This document shows positions 23,550 to 32,460 of a stretch of 64,000 nucleotides of DNA, piece by piece (position 1 is the stretch's first letter; each line of letters opens with the position of its first letter). The translations under genes and the position numbers were made by a program. The notes below the pieces were generated by a model. It worked only from the letters and a program-made list of their open reading frames with translations, did no database searches and was not told the origin of the DNA. Source of the stretch: Hujiaoplasma nucleasis (lineage in GTDB: Bacteria; Bacillota_I; Bacilli_A; Izemoplasmatales; Hujiaoplasmataceae); NCBI RefSeq assembly GCF_013745115.1, contig NZ_CP051151.1, forward strand, positions 1,054,001-1,118,000. Direction: 5' to 3'.

Positions 23550-24245
23550 CTATGAATCAGTTGCTAATGAAATATTGATGGTTGATAACATTAAAAATAC
23601 AAAAGCTTGAATCAAACCAAAGAAAATATCAAATACGACATGCAAGAATACACCTGCAAATATCCCGAATAAACCTTGTAAGATACCTAATGAAAAAGTT
23701 AATATTGAATAAACCATTGTTGCAATAACAACCCCACTCAATAAGTTAACGAATAAACGTAAACCCATCGTAAATGGTGTTGATACTTCACCAATCAAGT
23801 TGATCGGCAACATAATCGGTGACATAAAAACAACAGGCCCCATTAAATTTTTCGCCTTAGTTTTTAGGGATATATATTTAAATTCTGCAATCTTAATGAC
23901 TATAAAAGTAATAACTGTAAAAGCTAAAGCCACAGCTAAATTTGATAAAGGTGGTGTTAAACCTACCAAAGAAATAGTGTTGGCTGTTGCTAAAAAGATT
24001 GTGATGGTGAATAAATAAGGACCAAAGAATTTAAATTTATCTTTTTCCATGTATTCAGACACAAAGTTATTGAAGGTATCAACCAACATAATACATCCAA
24101 ATAAAAAGCCCTTAGGCGTTTTTTTAGGATCTAGTTTCTTAATCTTCATACCAATAACAATTAATAAAACTGATAACAAGACAAATACTATAATGGTTGA
24201 TCTTGCGGCTGAAGATAGGGGTTCAAATAAAGTAAAATCATTCAT
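23550..24245 (-). CDS. atpB: F0 ATP synthase subunit a
   Basis: The ion-channel subunit. It is 231 residues from the ATG at 24245, which overlaps the atpI stop region and follows GAGGTG at a good distance; an in-frame upstream codon would add 17 residues inside atpI without a ribosome site. The conserved GLRLFVNLLSG helix with the essential Arg is present, and the C-terminal FGLIQAFVFLMLSTINISLA helix is typical. Confidence 0.94.
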   Translation of the reverse strand: MNDFTLFEPLSSAARSTIIVFVLLSVLLIVIGMKIKKLDPKKTPKGFLFGCIMLVDTFNNFVSEYMEKDKFKFFGPYLFTITIFLATANTISLVGLTPPLSNLAVALAFTVITFIVIKIAEFKYISLKTKAKNLMGPVVFMSPIMLPINLIGEVSTPFTMGLRLFVNLLSGVVIATMVYSILTFSLGILQGLFGIFAGVFLHVVFDIFFGLIQAFVFLMLSTINISLATDS

Positions 24246-24621
24246 CTTCTTCAACACCTCTTCGACTGAAAATAATAGACGTTGGTATAGCAACAATCAC
24301 AAAAGATAATAAACCAACAAAAGTTAAATACTCATTAAATTCTTCACTAGAATATGAGATATAAAGTATCAATCCCATAAAAGCATACCTAACAAGGAAT
24401 AAGATAACTTGTCTTCCCTTGATTTTATCTGGTTCATTTTGAAAAGTCGATTTCATAAATCGATAATTCATGGATTGAACCATCATCGATGCCCCAAAAC
24501 CTAATATGAAACTCAGTACGTCATCAAAATTCTTTGTAATCATATAAAGAACAAGCGAAAACAATATAGCATATGGCCAAGCCAATAAAAATGTTTTTTC
24601 AATGATGTCTTTATTTTTCAT
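24238..24621 (-). CDS. atpI: ATP synthase subunit I-like membrane protein
   Basis: A 127-residue protein with four predicted membrane segments, in the usual place before atpB. AtpI helps assemble the c-ring in other bacteria. The start at 24621 follows GGAGAGAACA at 6 nt and overlaps atpZ. Sequence identity is weak, so the call relies on hydrophobicity and position. Confidence 0.75.
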   Translation of the reverse strand: MKNKDIIEKTFLLAWPYAILFSLVLYMITKNFDDVLSFILGFGASMMVQSMNYRFMKSTFQNEPDKIKGRQVILFLVRYAFMGLILYISYSSEEFNEYLTFVGLLSFVIVAIPTSIIFSRRGVEEDE

Positions 24622-24847
24622 TGTTCTCTCCTTCTTTTTCAAACTTTAAAGCTCTTTTAATAAAATTTCTTAAACCAGCAAATATACCTAATATAACCAA
24701 TACATAGGTTAATATTGCCTTTTGATCAAATAATATACCATCCAACCATTTGCCTAAGAAATACCCAGCAATCATGGCCACAAAAGTTTCTATGAAAAAC
24801 TGAGTAATCATATTAAAAATAAGAAAAGCAGTTTTATGTGATTTCAT
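24611..24847 (-). CDS. atpZ: AtpZ-like F0 assembly protein
   Basis: A 78-residue protein with two membrane segments and a charged tail, as in the AtpZ/AtpI-family (PF09527) proteins encoded at the start of many atp operons. GYFLGKWLDG and LGIFAGLRNFIK are typical of that family. Start overlaps the upp stop by one base (TAATG), and the end overlaps atpI. Confidence 0.75.
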   Translation of the reverse strand: MKSHKTAFLIFNMITQFFIETFVAMIAGYFLGKWLDGILFDQKAILTYVLVILGIFAGLRNFIKRALKFEKEGENNEK

Positions 24848-25473
24848 TATTTTGTGCCAAACAACCTATCCCCACAGTCACCTAAACCAGGAACAATATA
24901 GCCTACCTCATTTAATTTTTCATCAATACTTACGATATAAATATCCACATCGGGATGAGCTTCTTGTAAAGCCTTGATACCTTCAGGACATCCTACAATC
25001 CCTACAAAACGGATATCTTTAGCCCCATAAGCTTTCACTTCATCAATGGCAGCTATGGCTGAGTTTCCTGTCGCTAACATAGGATCGACGATTAAAACAG
25101 TGGCTTGTTTAGTTTCAATAGGGAACTTAGCATAATATTTATTAGGTTTTAAAGTCTCTTCATCCCTATACAAACCTATATGACCAACCTTAGCAGTAGG
25201 TATTACATTTTGTATACCATCTACCATACCAAGTCCGGCTCTTAATATAGGAATAATAACCACGTCTTTAACCAAGACTTTTGCTTTAGTCTTAGTGATT
25301 GGTGTTTCAATATCAATCTCTTTAACTTCAAAATCTCTAGTGACTTCATAAGTGACCAAAGAACCAATTTCATTAACATTTTCTCTAAAGGTTTTCGTAT
25401 TGGTCGATTTATCTCTAATAATACTTAACTTGTGTTGAATCAACGGATGATCAAATACCACTACTTTACTCAT
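24847..25473 (-). CDS. upp: Uracil phosphoribosyltransferase
   Basis: Upp salvages uracil to UMP with PRPP. The 208-residue protein carries the PRPP loop [14 protein letters not shown] and the uracil-binding C-terminus [16 protein letters not shown]. It is the first gene of the long atp operon, directly behind a strong promoter. A upp gene before atpI-atpB is also known in other Firmicutes. Confidence 0.96.
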   Translation of the reverse strand: MSKVVVFDHPLIQHKLSIIRDKSTNTKTFRENVNEIGSLVTYEVTRDFEVKEIDIETPITKTKAKVLVKDVVIIPILRAGLGMVDGIQNVIPTAKVGHIGLYRDEETLKPNKYYAKFPIETKQATVLIVDPMLATGNSAIAAIDEVKAYGAKDIRFVGIVGCPEGIKALQEAHPDVDIYIVSIDEKLNEVGYIVPGLGDCGDRLFGTK

Positions 25474-25532
25474 CTAATTGTTCCTTCCTTTATTAAAATA
25501 TGATTGTTTTTCAAAGAACCTTAAACATAACA

Positions 25533-25561
25533 ATTATAGCAAAAAGTCTTTGTTTTGACAA
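25533..25561 (-). promoter_or_regulatory. Promoter of the upp-atp-dut operon
   Basis: -35 TTGTCA (25561-25556) and a perfect -10 TATAAT (25538-25533) with a 17-bp spacer. The leader is about 55 nt. No other promoter of this quality is seen before dut, so the eleven following genes probably form one transcript. Confidence 0.85.
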
Positions 25562-25656
25562 TCTTTATTAAATATAAATTAACACTAGTTTTTCTTCAAC
25601 AATTTTATTCGTTTTCTATATGAATAGAAACTAAAAATCTACAACTTAAAAAGCAA

Positions 25657-26343
25657 TCAATTTATGCGTGTTTTTCGATAATCATTATTTTTTTCTCTAA
25701 TGACGTCTAAAATTTCACTAGGTTCTTTGACAATATATGAAGCCCTCGCTTGAACCAATTCCATTTCATCTCGAAAACCCCATAAGACACCAACACTTTG
25801 AACACCTGCGTTCAAAGCAGTTTCCATATCCGTTTTTGTATCACCAACATATAAAACTTCTGTTTTCTTAAGTCTTAATGTCTTAATCATTTTTCTTAAC
25901 AAAGCAGGATTGGGTTTGGCTTCTATCCCATGATGTTTACCATAGACTATAGAAAACAAATCTTCTTTAAAATACTTTGGCATTAAATCAATCACTTGTT
26001 CATGTGGTTTATTAGACAAAACACAAACTTTTATATCTTGAATTATTAATTCTTTCAACAAATCATTAATACCTTCATAAACCTTGGTTGTTTTAGATGA
26101 TTCATCTTTATATATTTCGTAATAATCTCGTAAAAGATCGTCCAATAAATACTTAGGTATATTTAAAGCTTCCATCACTTTAATCATTAAATGTTTGACG
26201 CCCTTACCTACATAAATTTTATAATCTTTCAAAGGCAAAGCTGGGTACGATCTTTTTTCTAAAAGTTTATTACAAGTATTTGCTATATCTTGAATGGTAT
26301 CTAATAAAGTACCATCTAAATCAAAAATCACGGCTTTAATCAT
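25657..26343 (-). CDS. HAD-family phosphatase, phosphoglycolate phosphatase-like
   Basis: A 228-residue HAD hydrolase with motif I DLDGTLLDT, motif II VLSNKP, the Lys of EAKPNPALL and motif IV VGDTKTDMETA. The helical cap after motif I fits the Gph/PgpP subgroup, which acts on small phosphoesters. The exact substrate cannot be read. It overlaps rnhB by 8 nt and ends the ftsK operon. Confidence 0.85.
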   Translation of the reverse strand: MIKAVIFDLDGTLLDTIQDIANTCNKLLEKRSYPALPLKDYKIYVGKGVKHLMIKVMEALNIPKYLLDDLLRDYYEIYKDESSKTTKVYEGINDLLKELIIQDIKVCVLSNKPHEQVIDLMPKYFKEDLFSIVYGKHHGIEAKPNPALLRKMIKTLRLKKTEVLYVGDTKTDMETALNAGVQSVGVLWGFRDEMELVQARASYIVKEPSEILDVIREKNNDYRKTRIN

Positions 26344-26986
26344 TATCTTCCTCCAAATCTAGTTGTAATTGTTTTAAGTACAAGTCTCTCACTGGTTTAT
26401 AGGACTTACGATGTATGGGACAAGGTTTTAATTTTCTTAATTGTTGCAGATGATATTTTGTAGGATAACCCTTATGTTTAGAGAATCCATATCCTGGATA
26501 AATAACATCATATTCTTCCATTAACTGATCTCTTTTTACCTTGGCTAAAATGGATGCTGCTCCAATACTAACTGATAAAGCATCTCCCTTAATAATGCTG
26601 GTTTCAGGTATACCCATATCTAAACTCATAGCGTCTATTAATAAGTAATCAGGTTTTACTTTTAAGGCATTAACAGCTCTTATCATCGCTAGTTTTGATG
26701 CTTGATAAATATTCAAATCATCAATTTCAGATTCATCACAGTAGCCATAGGCATAGGCTATGGCTTTTTCTTCAATCAGTTGACGCATACTTAATCTTTT
26801 TTTCTCACTTAGTTTTTTCGAATCATTAATACCTTCAATCTCTTGATCCAAATCTAAGATACAAGCACAAGCCAAGACACCAGCCGCTAAAGGACCACGA
26901 CCAACTTCATCAACCCCAGCAATCAACTTATATCCTTCTTTGATTAAAGCATGTTCATACTTATATAAATCATTGTGGTTTTTCAA
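26336..26986 (-). CDS. rnhB: Ribonuclease HII
   Basis: RnhB cuts RNA in RNA-DNA hybrids and removes single ribonucleotides. The signature GVDEVGRGPLAAG with catalytic Asp/Glu, NDSKKLSEKKR, and the later DALSVSIGAASILAK region are present. It is 216 residues and overlaps rbgA, its usual partner in Firmicutes. Confidence 0.95.
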   Translation of the reverse strand: MKNHNDLYKYEHALIKEGYKLIAGVDEVGRGPLAAGVLACACILDLDQEIEGINDSKKLSEKKRLSMRQLIEEKAIAYAYGYCDESEIDDLNIYQASKLAMIRAVNALKVKPDYLLIDAMSLDMGIPETSIIKGDALSVSIGAASILAKVKRDQLMEEYDVIYPGYGFSKHKGYPTKYHLQQLRKLKPCPIHRKSYKPVRDLYLKQLQLDLEEDND

Positions 26987-27821
26987 AACTCATCGCTCCT
27001 AAGGCACCATTTCTTAAATCATATAAAAACAAATTAAAAACTCTATCATAGTCAATTTCATTACCAGCCATAATTGCGCCTCTTTTGCGTCCTATCATGT
27101 CAATGATATCTATGGTTGTCATCTCATCTTTCACCATAAAACCATAACGTTTTTCTAAAGCTTTTGGATAATGCTTTCTTAAGTATTCTATACCATAGAT
27201 AACAACCTCATCCAAAGGAAGTATCTCATCTTTGATGGTTCCCATCAAAGCTAAACGAAAAGCTTGGTCTTGGCTTTGAAATCTAGGCCATAAAACCCCA
27301 GGATTATCAAAGAGTAATAAATCGTGTTCTGCCTTAATAAAAGTTTGTGTTTTAGTCACGCCAGGCATATTACCTGTTTTAACCTTATTTTTTCCCGCCA
27401 TATTATTTATAAACTGTGATTTACCAACATTAGGTACACCAATAACCATGGCTTTAAAATTTCTCTTTGCTTTACCTTTATTGATATCATCTTGATGTAG
27501 ATGACTTAATACTTTCATTGTTTTTTCGTAAACTTTTTGAGTGATATTATCATTCAATGAGTTACATAAAACATAGGGTATTTGTTCTTGATCATAATAT
27601 TTCATCCAAGCTTTTGTTAATGAAGGATCTGCTAAGTCGGTTTTATTAATAATCAATATCTTATCTTTTTTATGGGTAATTTCGTCCATCATCGGATTTC
27701 TTGATGACTCTGGTATTCTTGCATCAACAAGTTCATAAACAACATCAATAATCTTTAATTTTTCTTCTATAAGGCGTTTAGCCTTGGCCATATGACCAGG
27801 ATACCATTGTATTTGTTTCAT
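26970..27821 (-). CDS. rbgA: Ribosome biogenesis GTPase A
   Basis: A circularly permuted GTPase needed for late 50S assembly (YlqF in Bacillus). The order of motifs is G4 NKTD first (about residue 60), then G1 GVPNVGKS, G2 GVTKT and G3 DNPG. The N-terminal IQWYPGHMAKA is diagnostic. It is 283 residues from the ATG at 27821; an upstream TTG is rejected. Confidence 0.95.
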   Translation of the reverse strand: MKQIQWYPGHMAKAKRLIEEKLKIIDVVYELVDARIPESSRNPMMDEITHKKDKILIINKTDLADPSLTKAWMKYYDQEQIPYVLCNSLNDNITQKVYEKTMKVLSHLHQDDINKGKAKRNFKAMVIGVPNVGKSQFINNMAGKNKVKTGNMPGVTKTQTFIKAEHDLLLFDNPGVLWPRFQSQDQAFRLALMGTIKDEILPLDEVVIYGIEYLRKHYPKALEKRYGFMVKDEMTTIDIIDMIGRKRGAIMAGNEIDYDRVFNLFLYDLRNGALGAMSFEKPQ

Positions 27822-27840
27822 CAAATCACTCTTTCTAGTA

Positions 27841-28584
27841 CTAATTTAAATCTAAAATCACTTCACCTATTAATAGTTCTTTTGAAATCAAGCCAATATC
27901 TCGAGAATCACGAGAATTAAAACGGTTATCCCCTAAAACAAAATAGTAACCTTCTTCAATAATCCCATCATATGTAAAGGCATAAGTTGTAGATTCTATG
28001 AAGACATCATTAACCCAAACTTCATTATTTTCAATAACCAATAAATCTCCAGGAAGGGCAAGAACTCTTTTTATATACAATTTATCATATTCAAAAACAA
28101 TTACATCGAGTCTTTCAATATCGGTATGATAAGAAATTAAAACAACATCATCTGTTTCATAAGTAGGTTCCATACTGGCACCATCAACCACAGCCAAGGT
28201 AAATAACCATCCATTAAGAGTCATCATGATTAAAAAGAATATTGGTATGATAGAAAAAAAATCAAAAAAGTTATAAGATTTAATAAATTTTTCTTTGTCT
28301 ACGTCTTTTTTTCTATTGTAAATGTAGGAACCAATTAAACCTAAATATGATATTAGATATAAAAAAACAATCGCCAATAAAATCATTGAAATTAATTGAT
28401 AAGACCCATAAGCAGAAACACTATCTACTGACCGGTTAAATCTAAACAAAAACAAAGGATTGCTTTGAAAATGAATAAATAGAACAATGATTAAAATATT
28501 GATGAAGAAAAAACTGATGAGTCTTCTTTTTGTTTTTTTCATCAGTTTTTCATATTCATTTAAATGTAAATCTGTATTTTCCAC
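27841..28584 (-). CDS. lepB: Signal peptidase I with multi-span N-terminus
   Basis: LepB removes signal peptides at the outer membrane surface. The catalytic Ser is in DGASMEP and the general-base Lys in YIKRVLALPGD; the GDNRFNSRDSR box completes the S26 site. The 247-residue protein has three hydrophobic segments before the catalytic part, more than the single anchor usual in Gram-positives. The start is GTG, overlapping the ftsK stop (TAGTG). Confidence 0.93.
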   Translation of the reverse strand: MENTDLHLNEYEKLMKKTKRRLISFFFINILIIVLFIHFQSNPLFLFRFNRSVDSVSAYGSYQLISMILLAIVFLYLISYLGLIGSYIYNRKKDVDKEKFIKSYNFFDFFSIIPIFFLIMMTLNGWLFTLAVVDGASMEPTYETDDVVLISYHTDIERLDVIVFEYDKLYIKRVLALPGDLLVIENNEVWVNDVFIESTTYAFTYDGIIEEGYYFVLGDNRFNSRDSRDIGLISKELLIGEVILDLN

Positions 28585-30728
28585 TAATTCATTCCTTCGA
28601 AAATTTGACTCAATTGGTCATAATCAACCAAGACTTCTCTTGGTTTTGTACCAGCATTGGCTGAAACAATCCCAAACTTTTCTAAAGTATTTACAATATT
28701 ATTAGCCCTATTAAAGCCAATACCAAATTCTTGTGTGATTTTATTTAAAGAACATTTTCCTTCATCTACAACATAATTAGCCACATCTTTAAACAATTCA
28801 TCTATTTCTTCTATATCTGTTTGAGTCTTCATTTCCATAGATAATTTTTGATGAGTAAAAATATAATCCGGTTCCATTTGTTGTTTAATAAAATCTGTGA
28901 TTTTCTCTATTTCTTCAGGCGATAAATAAGCACCTTGTATACGTCTTACCAAACCATTTTCAGATAAAAGCATATCACCTTTACCCAATAACTTTTCAGC
29001 ACCTGTTTTATCTAAAACGACTGATGAATCCGTCGATGAAGGCACCCTAAAAGCAAATCTTGTTGAGATATTAGCTTTAATCGTACCCTTTAATATATCA
29101 GCTGAAGGTCTTTGAGTCGCTAATATGATATGAATACCCACGGCCCTTGATTTTTGGGTTAATTTTAAAATGCTTTCTTCAATTTCGTTGCCCCCACTTA
29201 AAAGCAGATCTGAAGCTTCTTCAACAATCACAACAATCCTTGGCATTTTTTCAAAATTCGGATCATTAAATCTTCTTTGATAATAATCAGAAACATTAAT
29301 AGCCTTAAATTTCTTTAAAACATCATAACGTCTCTCCATTTCACCAACCATCCATTTTAATGATTCAATAGCGATTTTTGTATCATCAATGATTGGGGTG
29401 ATTAAATGAGGTAAATCTGAAAATTGTTGTAAATCAACCTTTTTAGGGTCAATCAATAATAATTTTAATTCATCTGGTTTATTCCTAGCAATGAGTGAAA
29501 CAATTGTCGCAGCAATTGAAACTGATTTACCAGATTGAGTTGAACCAGCAACCAAACCATGTGGCATAGATTCTATTGAGGTATAAACCGGTAATGCATC
29601 AATATCCAAACCTACTGCCAACAATAAAGGATCTTTAGATTGGGTAAATTTAGGATGATCAATAACATCGCCAAAGAAAACAGGTTTTCTTGTTTTGTTT
29701 GGAACTTCTATACCAATGGTGTTTTTACCAGGGATAGGCGCTTCAATTCTTAAAGAAACAGCTGATAAATTCATTTGTAAATTATCAGAAATGCCTGTAA
29801 TCTTTTTCGTTGGAACACCAGAACCTAAGGACACTTCATAGCGAGTAACTGTTGGTCCCATGGTGTGATTGGTTACTTTCCCATCCACGCCAAAAGCAAA
29901 CATGGTTTCGTTAATCACTTCAGTGTTTTCTTTGACCCATGCAGGTTCTTCTTTTTCAGTTTCTTTGGTCTTTTTAAATAATGTTAATGGTGGTAATTGA
30001 TAATCAGCCATATCATTCTTAGGTAGATCAGGAACTTGTTCGGGTTGATATTCTTCATAATCAATATCTTCATCAAATTGAATATCTTCAACATCCATGG
30101 TCTTATTTTCAGCTTTTTCAAACAAGATATCATCTAAAGATTCTTCTTCATCTTCTTCAAATTGCAAAGGCATTGGATCTTTCTTTTCTTCTTGATTCAT
30201 CATTAGATCTTTTAAAACATCATCTTCTTCAACTTCATTAGCACTTAAATCTTCTTGATGTTTTTTCTCTGATTCAAAAAACTCATCCACAGGTACTGAA
30301 TGAATGTTTTTATGATCATTAATAATTTCTTCAGTATTGATCATATCTTCTTCTTGAACTTTCTTGTTTAAAGTTACATCATCATAAGATAAACCTTCTT
30401 CAGTATAAACTTTAGGTAAGGTTTTTTTATTAACAGAAATAAACTCATAATAAGAATGTCCAAATCTTTTTTTGGCCTCTTCTTTTGTTAAGCGTTTATT
30501 GGTTCTGAAAGCATCATATTTCTTATCTATATCTCCAGTACCTTTTCGGTCACTTGAAACAGAAATCACGTTCTTACCACTTGTTCCTGCAGGGGTTATA
30601 AAATCTTGTCTTAATCTTTTTTTATCTTCTACAGAAGTTATTTGTGGTATATAAAAAGGTCTATTATCTTTAGATCTCGTTGTTTTTGGAACAATTCTTT
30701 CATTGTTGAATTTCTTTTTAAAAAACAT
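28584..30728 (-). CDS. ftsK: FtsK/SpoIIIE DNA translocase lacking membrane helices
   Basis: The motor pumps DNA during chromosome segregation. The 714 residues comprise a long charged N-terminal region (1-260, many Glu/Asp) with no membrane helix, then the alpha-beta motor with Walker A GSTQSGKS, IVVIVEEASDLL and ATQRPSADILKG, and a C-terminal winged-helix gamma domain (LNKITQEFGIGFNRANNIV). The start at 30728 follows AGGAG at 7 nt. Most FtsK proteins have an N-terminal four-helix anchor; here the preceding gene encodes a separate membrane protein that may substitute. Confidence 0.93.
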   Translation of the reverse strand: MFFKKKFNNERIVPKTTRSKDNRPFYIPQITSVEDKKRLRQDFITPAGTSGKNVISVSSDRKGTGDIDKKYDAFRTNKRLTKEEAKKRFGHSYYEFISVNKKTLPKVYTEEGLSYDDVTLNKKVQEEDMINTEEIINDHKNIHSVPVDEFFESEKKHQEDLSANEVEEDDVLKDLMMNQEEKKDPMPLQFEEDEEESLDDILFEKAENKTMDVEDIQFDEDIDYEEYQPEQVPDLPKNDMADYQLPPLTLFKKTKETEKEEPAWVKENTEVINETMFAFGVDGKVTNHTMGPTVTRYEVSLGSGVPTKKITGISDNLQMNLSAVSLRIEAPIPGKNTIGIEVPNKTRKPVFFGDVIDHPKFTQSKDPLLLAVGLDIDALPVYTSIESMPHGLVAGSTQSGKSVSIAATIVSLIARNKPDELKLLLIDPKKVDLQQFSDLPHLITPIIDDTKIAIESLKWMVGEMERRYDVLKKFKAINVSDYYQRRFNDPNFEKMPRIVVIVEEASDLLLSGGNEIEESILKLTQKSRAVGIHIILATQRPSADILKGTIKANISTRFAFRVPSSTDSSVVLDKTGAEKLLGKGDMLLSENGLVRRIQGAYLSPEEIEKITDFIKQQMEPDYIFTHQKLSMEMKTQTDIEEIDELFKDVANYVVDEGKCSLNKITQEFGIGFNRANNIVNTLEKFGIVSANAGTKPREVLVDYDQLSQIFEGMN

Positions 30729-30729
30729 A

Positions 30730-31479
30730 TCAAGACTCCTTTTCGATGATTTCATCAAATTTTTCTTCTAAATCATCATCGTTAATCACTTCAGAAAAAC
30801 TTTTCGAATATATTTTATTGGTTTCTTCACCAACGACTGCGATGATATATTTACATACTTCCTTGGTTAAAACTTCAGTGGTAGGTTTTATAGCTAATCT
30901 TCTAAACCAATAAATCGGATTTGCGTAATTTAAAACTGTACGACTTGCGTTATAAAATTTAGAAATTTTTAATTTTCTACTTAGCTTCATGACTTTAGAA
31001 TTATCTACAGCTTTTTTCATATGTAGCATATTTACAATCGAAGAAATCCTATAACTCTTAAAATGCCTTAATATTTTTCCATTCACCATTTCTTCTAAAC
31101 GATTGGTAATATAACGATTAAGATCAATTAACTCTTCAATGGTAATTTCATAGATTGGATATCTAGATTGAGGAAAATAATGACTAGCTATTTCTTCTAA
31201 TAGTTCAAAACTTAAATCAAACGCAACTTTGAAATAAGCATTATCTGTAAGTCGAACGGTCTCTATCAGTTGATTTTGTTTCATTTCTATAAGTTCATAA
31301 ACTTCATGATCCTCTAAAGGTAACTGATTTAACATTCTTTTTCGATATCGTTTTTTCGAGTTCAATGTTGAAAACAATAAAAAAAACAAAAAGAATAAAA
31401 TAATTCCAGTTAAAACACCCAATAAAAAATTAAGGATGGTTGACAATTCAAATTGTAAAAACAATAATAATAGGTCCAA
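30730..31479 (-). CDS. Membrane-anchored protein before ftsK, unknown function
   Basis: A 249-residue protein with one strong N-terminal membrane helix (about residues 14-38) and a mixed, mostly helical cytoplasmic part. I recognise no family. Start is TTG at 31479, six bases after AGGTGG, downstream of a good promoter. Its stop is separated from the ftsK ATG by one base, so the two are tightly coupled. Because this FtsK has no membrane region, an anchoring role is a reasonable guess from position only. Confidence 0.7.
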   Translation of the reverse strand: MDLLLLFLQFELSTILNFLLGVLTGIILFFLFFLLFSTLNSKKRYRKRMLNQLPLEDHEVYELIEMKQNQLIETVRLTDNAYFKVAFDLSFELLEEIASHYFPQSRYPIYEITIEELIDLNRYITNRLEEMVNGKILRHFKSYRISSIVNMLHMKKAVDNSKVMKLSRKLKISKFYNASRTVLNYANPIYWFRRLAIKPTTEVLTKEVCKYIIAVVGEETNKIYSKSFSEVINDDDLEEKFDEIIEKES

Positions 31480-31504
31480 TCTTATCCACCTCGTTACTAT
31501 CTAA

Positions 31505-31533
31505 ATTATATCTTAAAAGACATATTTATTCAA
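31505..31533 (-). promoter_or_regulatory. Promoter of the ftsK operon
   Basis: -35 TTGAAT (31533-31528), -10 TATAAT (31510-31505), spacer 17 bp. It is divergent from the HAD gene promoter, and the two -35 boxes are 13 bp apart. Confidence 0.8.
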
Positions 31534-31546
31534 TCCATATAAACAT

Positions 31547-31586
31547 TTGCATAATTAAAATGCTTGTGAGATAATATTGTCACAAG
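31547..31586 (+). promoter_or_regulatory. Promoter with inverted-repeat operator for the HAD gene
   Basis: -35 TTGCAT (31547-31552) and -10 GATAAT (31570-31575) have a 17-bp spacer. A perfect 7-bp inverted repeat, CTTGTGA (31563-31569) and TCACAAG (31580-31586), encloses the -10 box. A protein bound there would block the polymerase. The 10-bp centre does not match Rex or CRP spacing. Confidence 0.7.
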
Positions 31587-31606
31587 TAATAAAGGAGACA
31601 AGAATT

Positions 31607-32443
31607 ATGTCAGAAAAAAAATATTTGTTTGTCCTAGATTTAGATGGAACAGTCTTGTATGATTTCGATTCTATTTCTCAAACTTTATGTCAATATATTC
31701 GCGAAATTCAAAACCAAGGACACAAAGTTATGATCGCAACAGGTAGACCCTATCGTTCTTCAAAATTTATCTATGAAGCTTTTGCCTTAGATACACCTAT
31801 AGTCAACTACAATGGGTCTTTAATCCATCATCCTTTAGACCCTAAGTTTAAACCTATTTCTTTATTGATTGAGAAAGAAATCATCTTCGATATTTTTGAT
31901 AAAAATCAGTCATTAATCAGAAATGCTTTTTCTGAACTTAACGATGATATCTATTTATATAAAAAAGAAAAAGCCATTGAACCCTTGTTGCATGCTGACC
32001 ATGCAACCAAGATAACCATAGGTCCTTTCCAAGATACAATCAAGGAAAATATTAATGGTATGATTATCATCGGTCACCAAGGTACAGGTCAAAAAATCAA
32101 AGATTATATTGATTTAAACTACCAAGGTCAAGTCTTATCAAGGATATGGAATTTATCAGGTGAATATGATTCTATCTTAGAAGTCTTCACACCCGAAGTT
32201 AATAAGGGTTCTGCCATTAAATACGTGGGAGAATACCTTAAAATACCAAGAGAAAACATCGTGGCTATCGGCGATGGCCATAATGATATCGAAATGATTT
32301 CCTATGCTGGAATAGGCGTAGCTATGAAAGATTCTCATCCTGAATTATTAGCGGTAGCTGATATAATCCTTGATTATAACTCAAGAGAAGATGGGGTATT
32401 TAGATTTTTAAATGATTTTTTAGAAAGCGAAAAGGATAGCTGA
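31607..32443 (+). CDS. Cof-type HAD phosphatase
   Basis: A 278-residue HAD hydrolase of the Cof subfamily (type IIB cap). Motif I is DLDGTV, motif II ATGRPYR, and the C-terminal motifs are NKGSAIKY and AIGDGHNDIEMI. Substrates are sugar phosphates or related compounds; none can be assigned. The ATG at 31607 follows AAAGGAGA; upstream in-frame codons overlap the promoter and are rejected. It is the only plus-strand gene in this part of the window. Its TGA stop is the loop of the shared terminator. Confidence 0.85.
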   Translation: MSEKKYLFVLDLDGTVLYDFDSISQTLCQYIREIQNQGHKVMIATGRPYRSSKFIYEAFALDTPIVNYNGSLIHHPLDPKFKPISLLIEKEIIFDIFDKNQSLIRNAFSELNDDIYLYKKEKAIEPLLHADHATKITIGPFQDTIKENINGMIIIGHQGTGQKIKDYIDLNYQGQVLSRIWNLSGEYDSILEVFTPEVNKGSAIKYVGEYLKIPRENIVAIGDGHNDIEMISYAGIGVAMKDSHPELLAVADIILDYNSREDGVFRFLNDFLESEKDS

Positions 32444-32454
32444 GCTATCCTTTT
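32430..32454. terminator. Bidirectional terminator, stop codon in the loop
   Basis: AAAAGGATAGC and GCTATCCTTTT form an 11-bp perfect stem whose 3-nt loop is the TGA stop of the HAD gene. It separates convergent transcription of that gene and ffh, which ends 7 nt beyond. Confidence 0.85.
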
Positions 32455-32460
32455 AACATA

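Noticed and set aside
31563-31586. Rex or CRP operator
   Set aside because: Half-sites resemble TTGTGA/TCACAA, but the centre is 10 bp rather than the required 6, so the assignment is not made.
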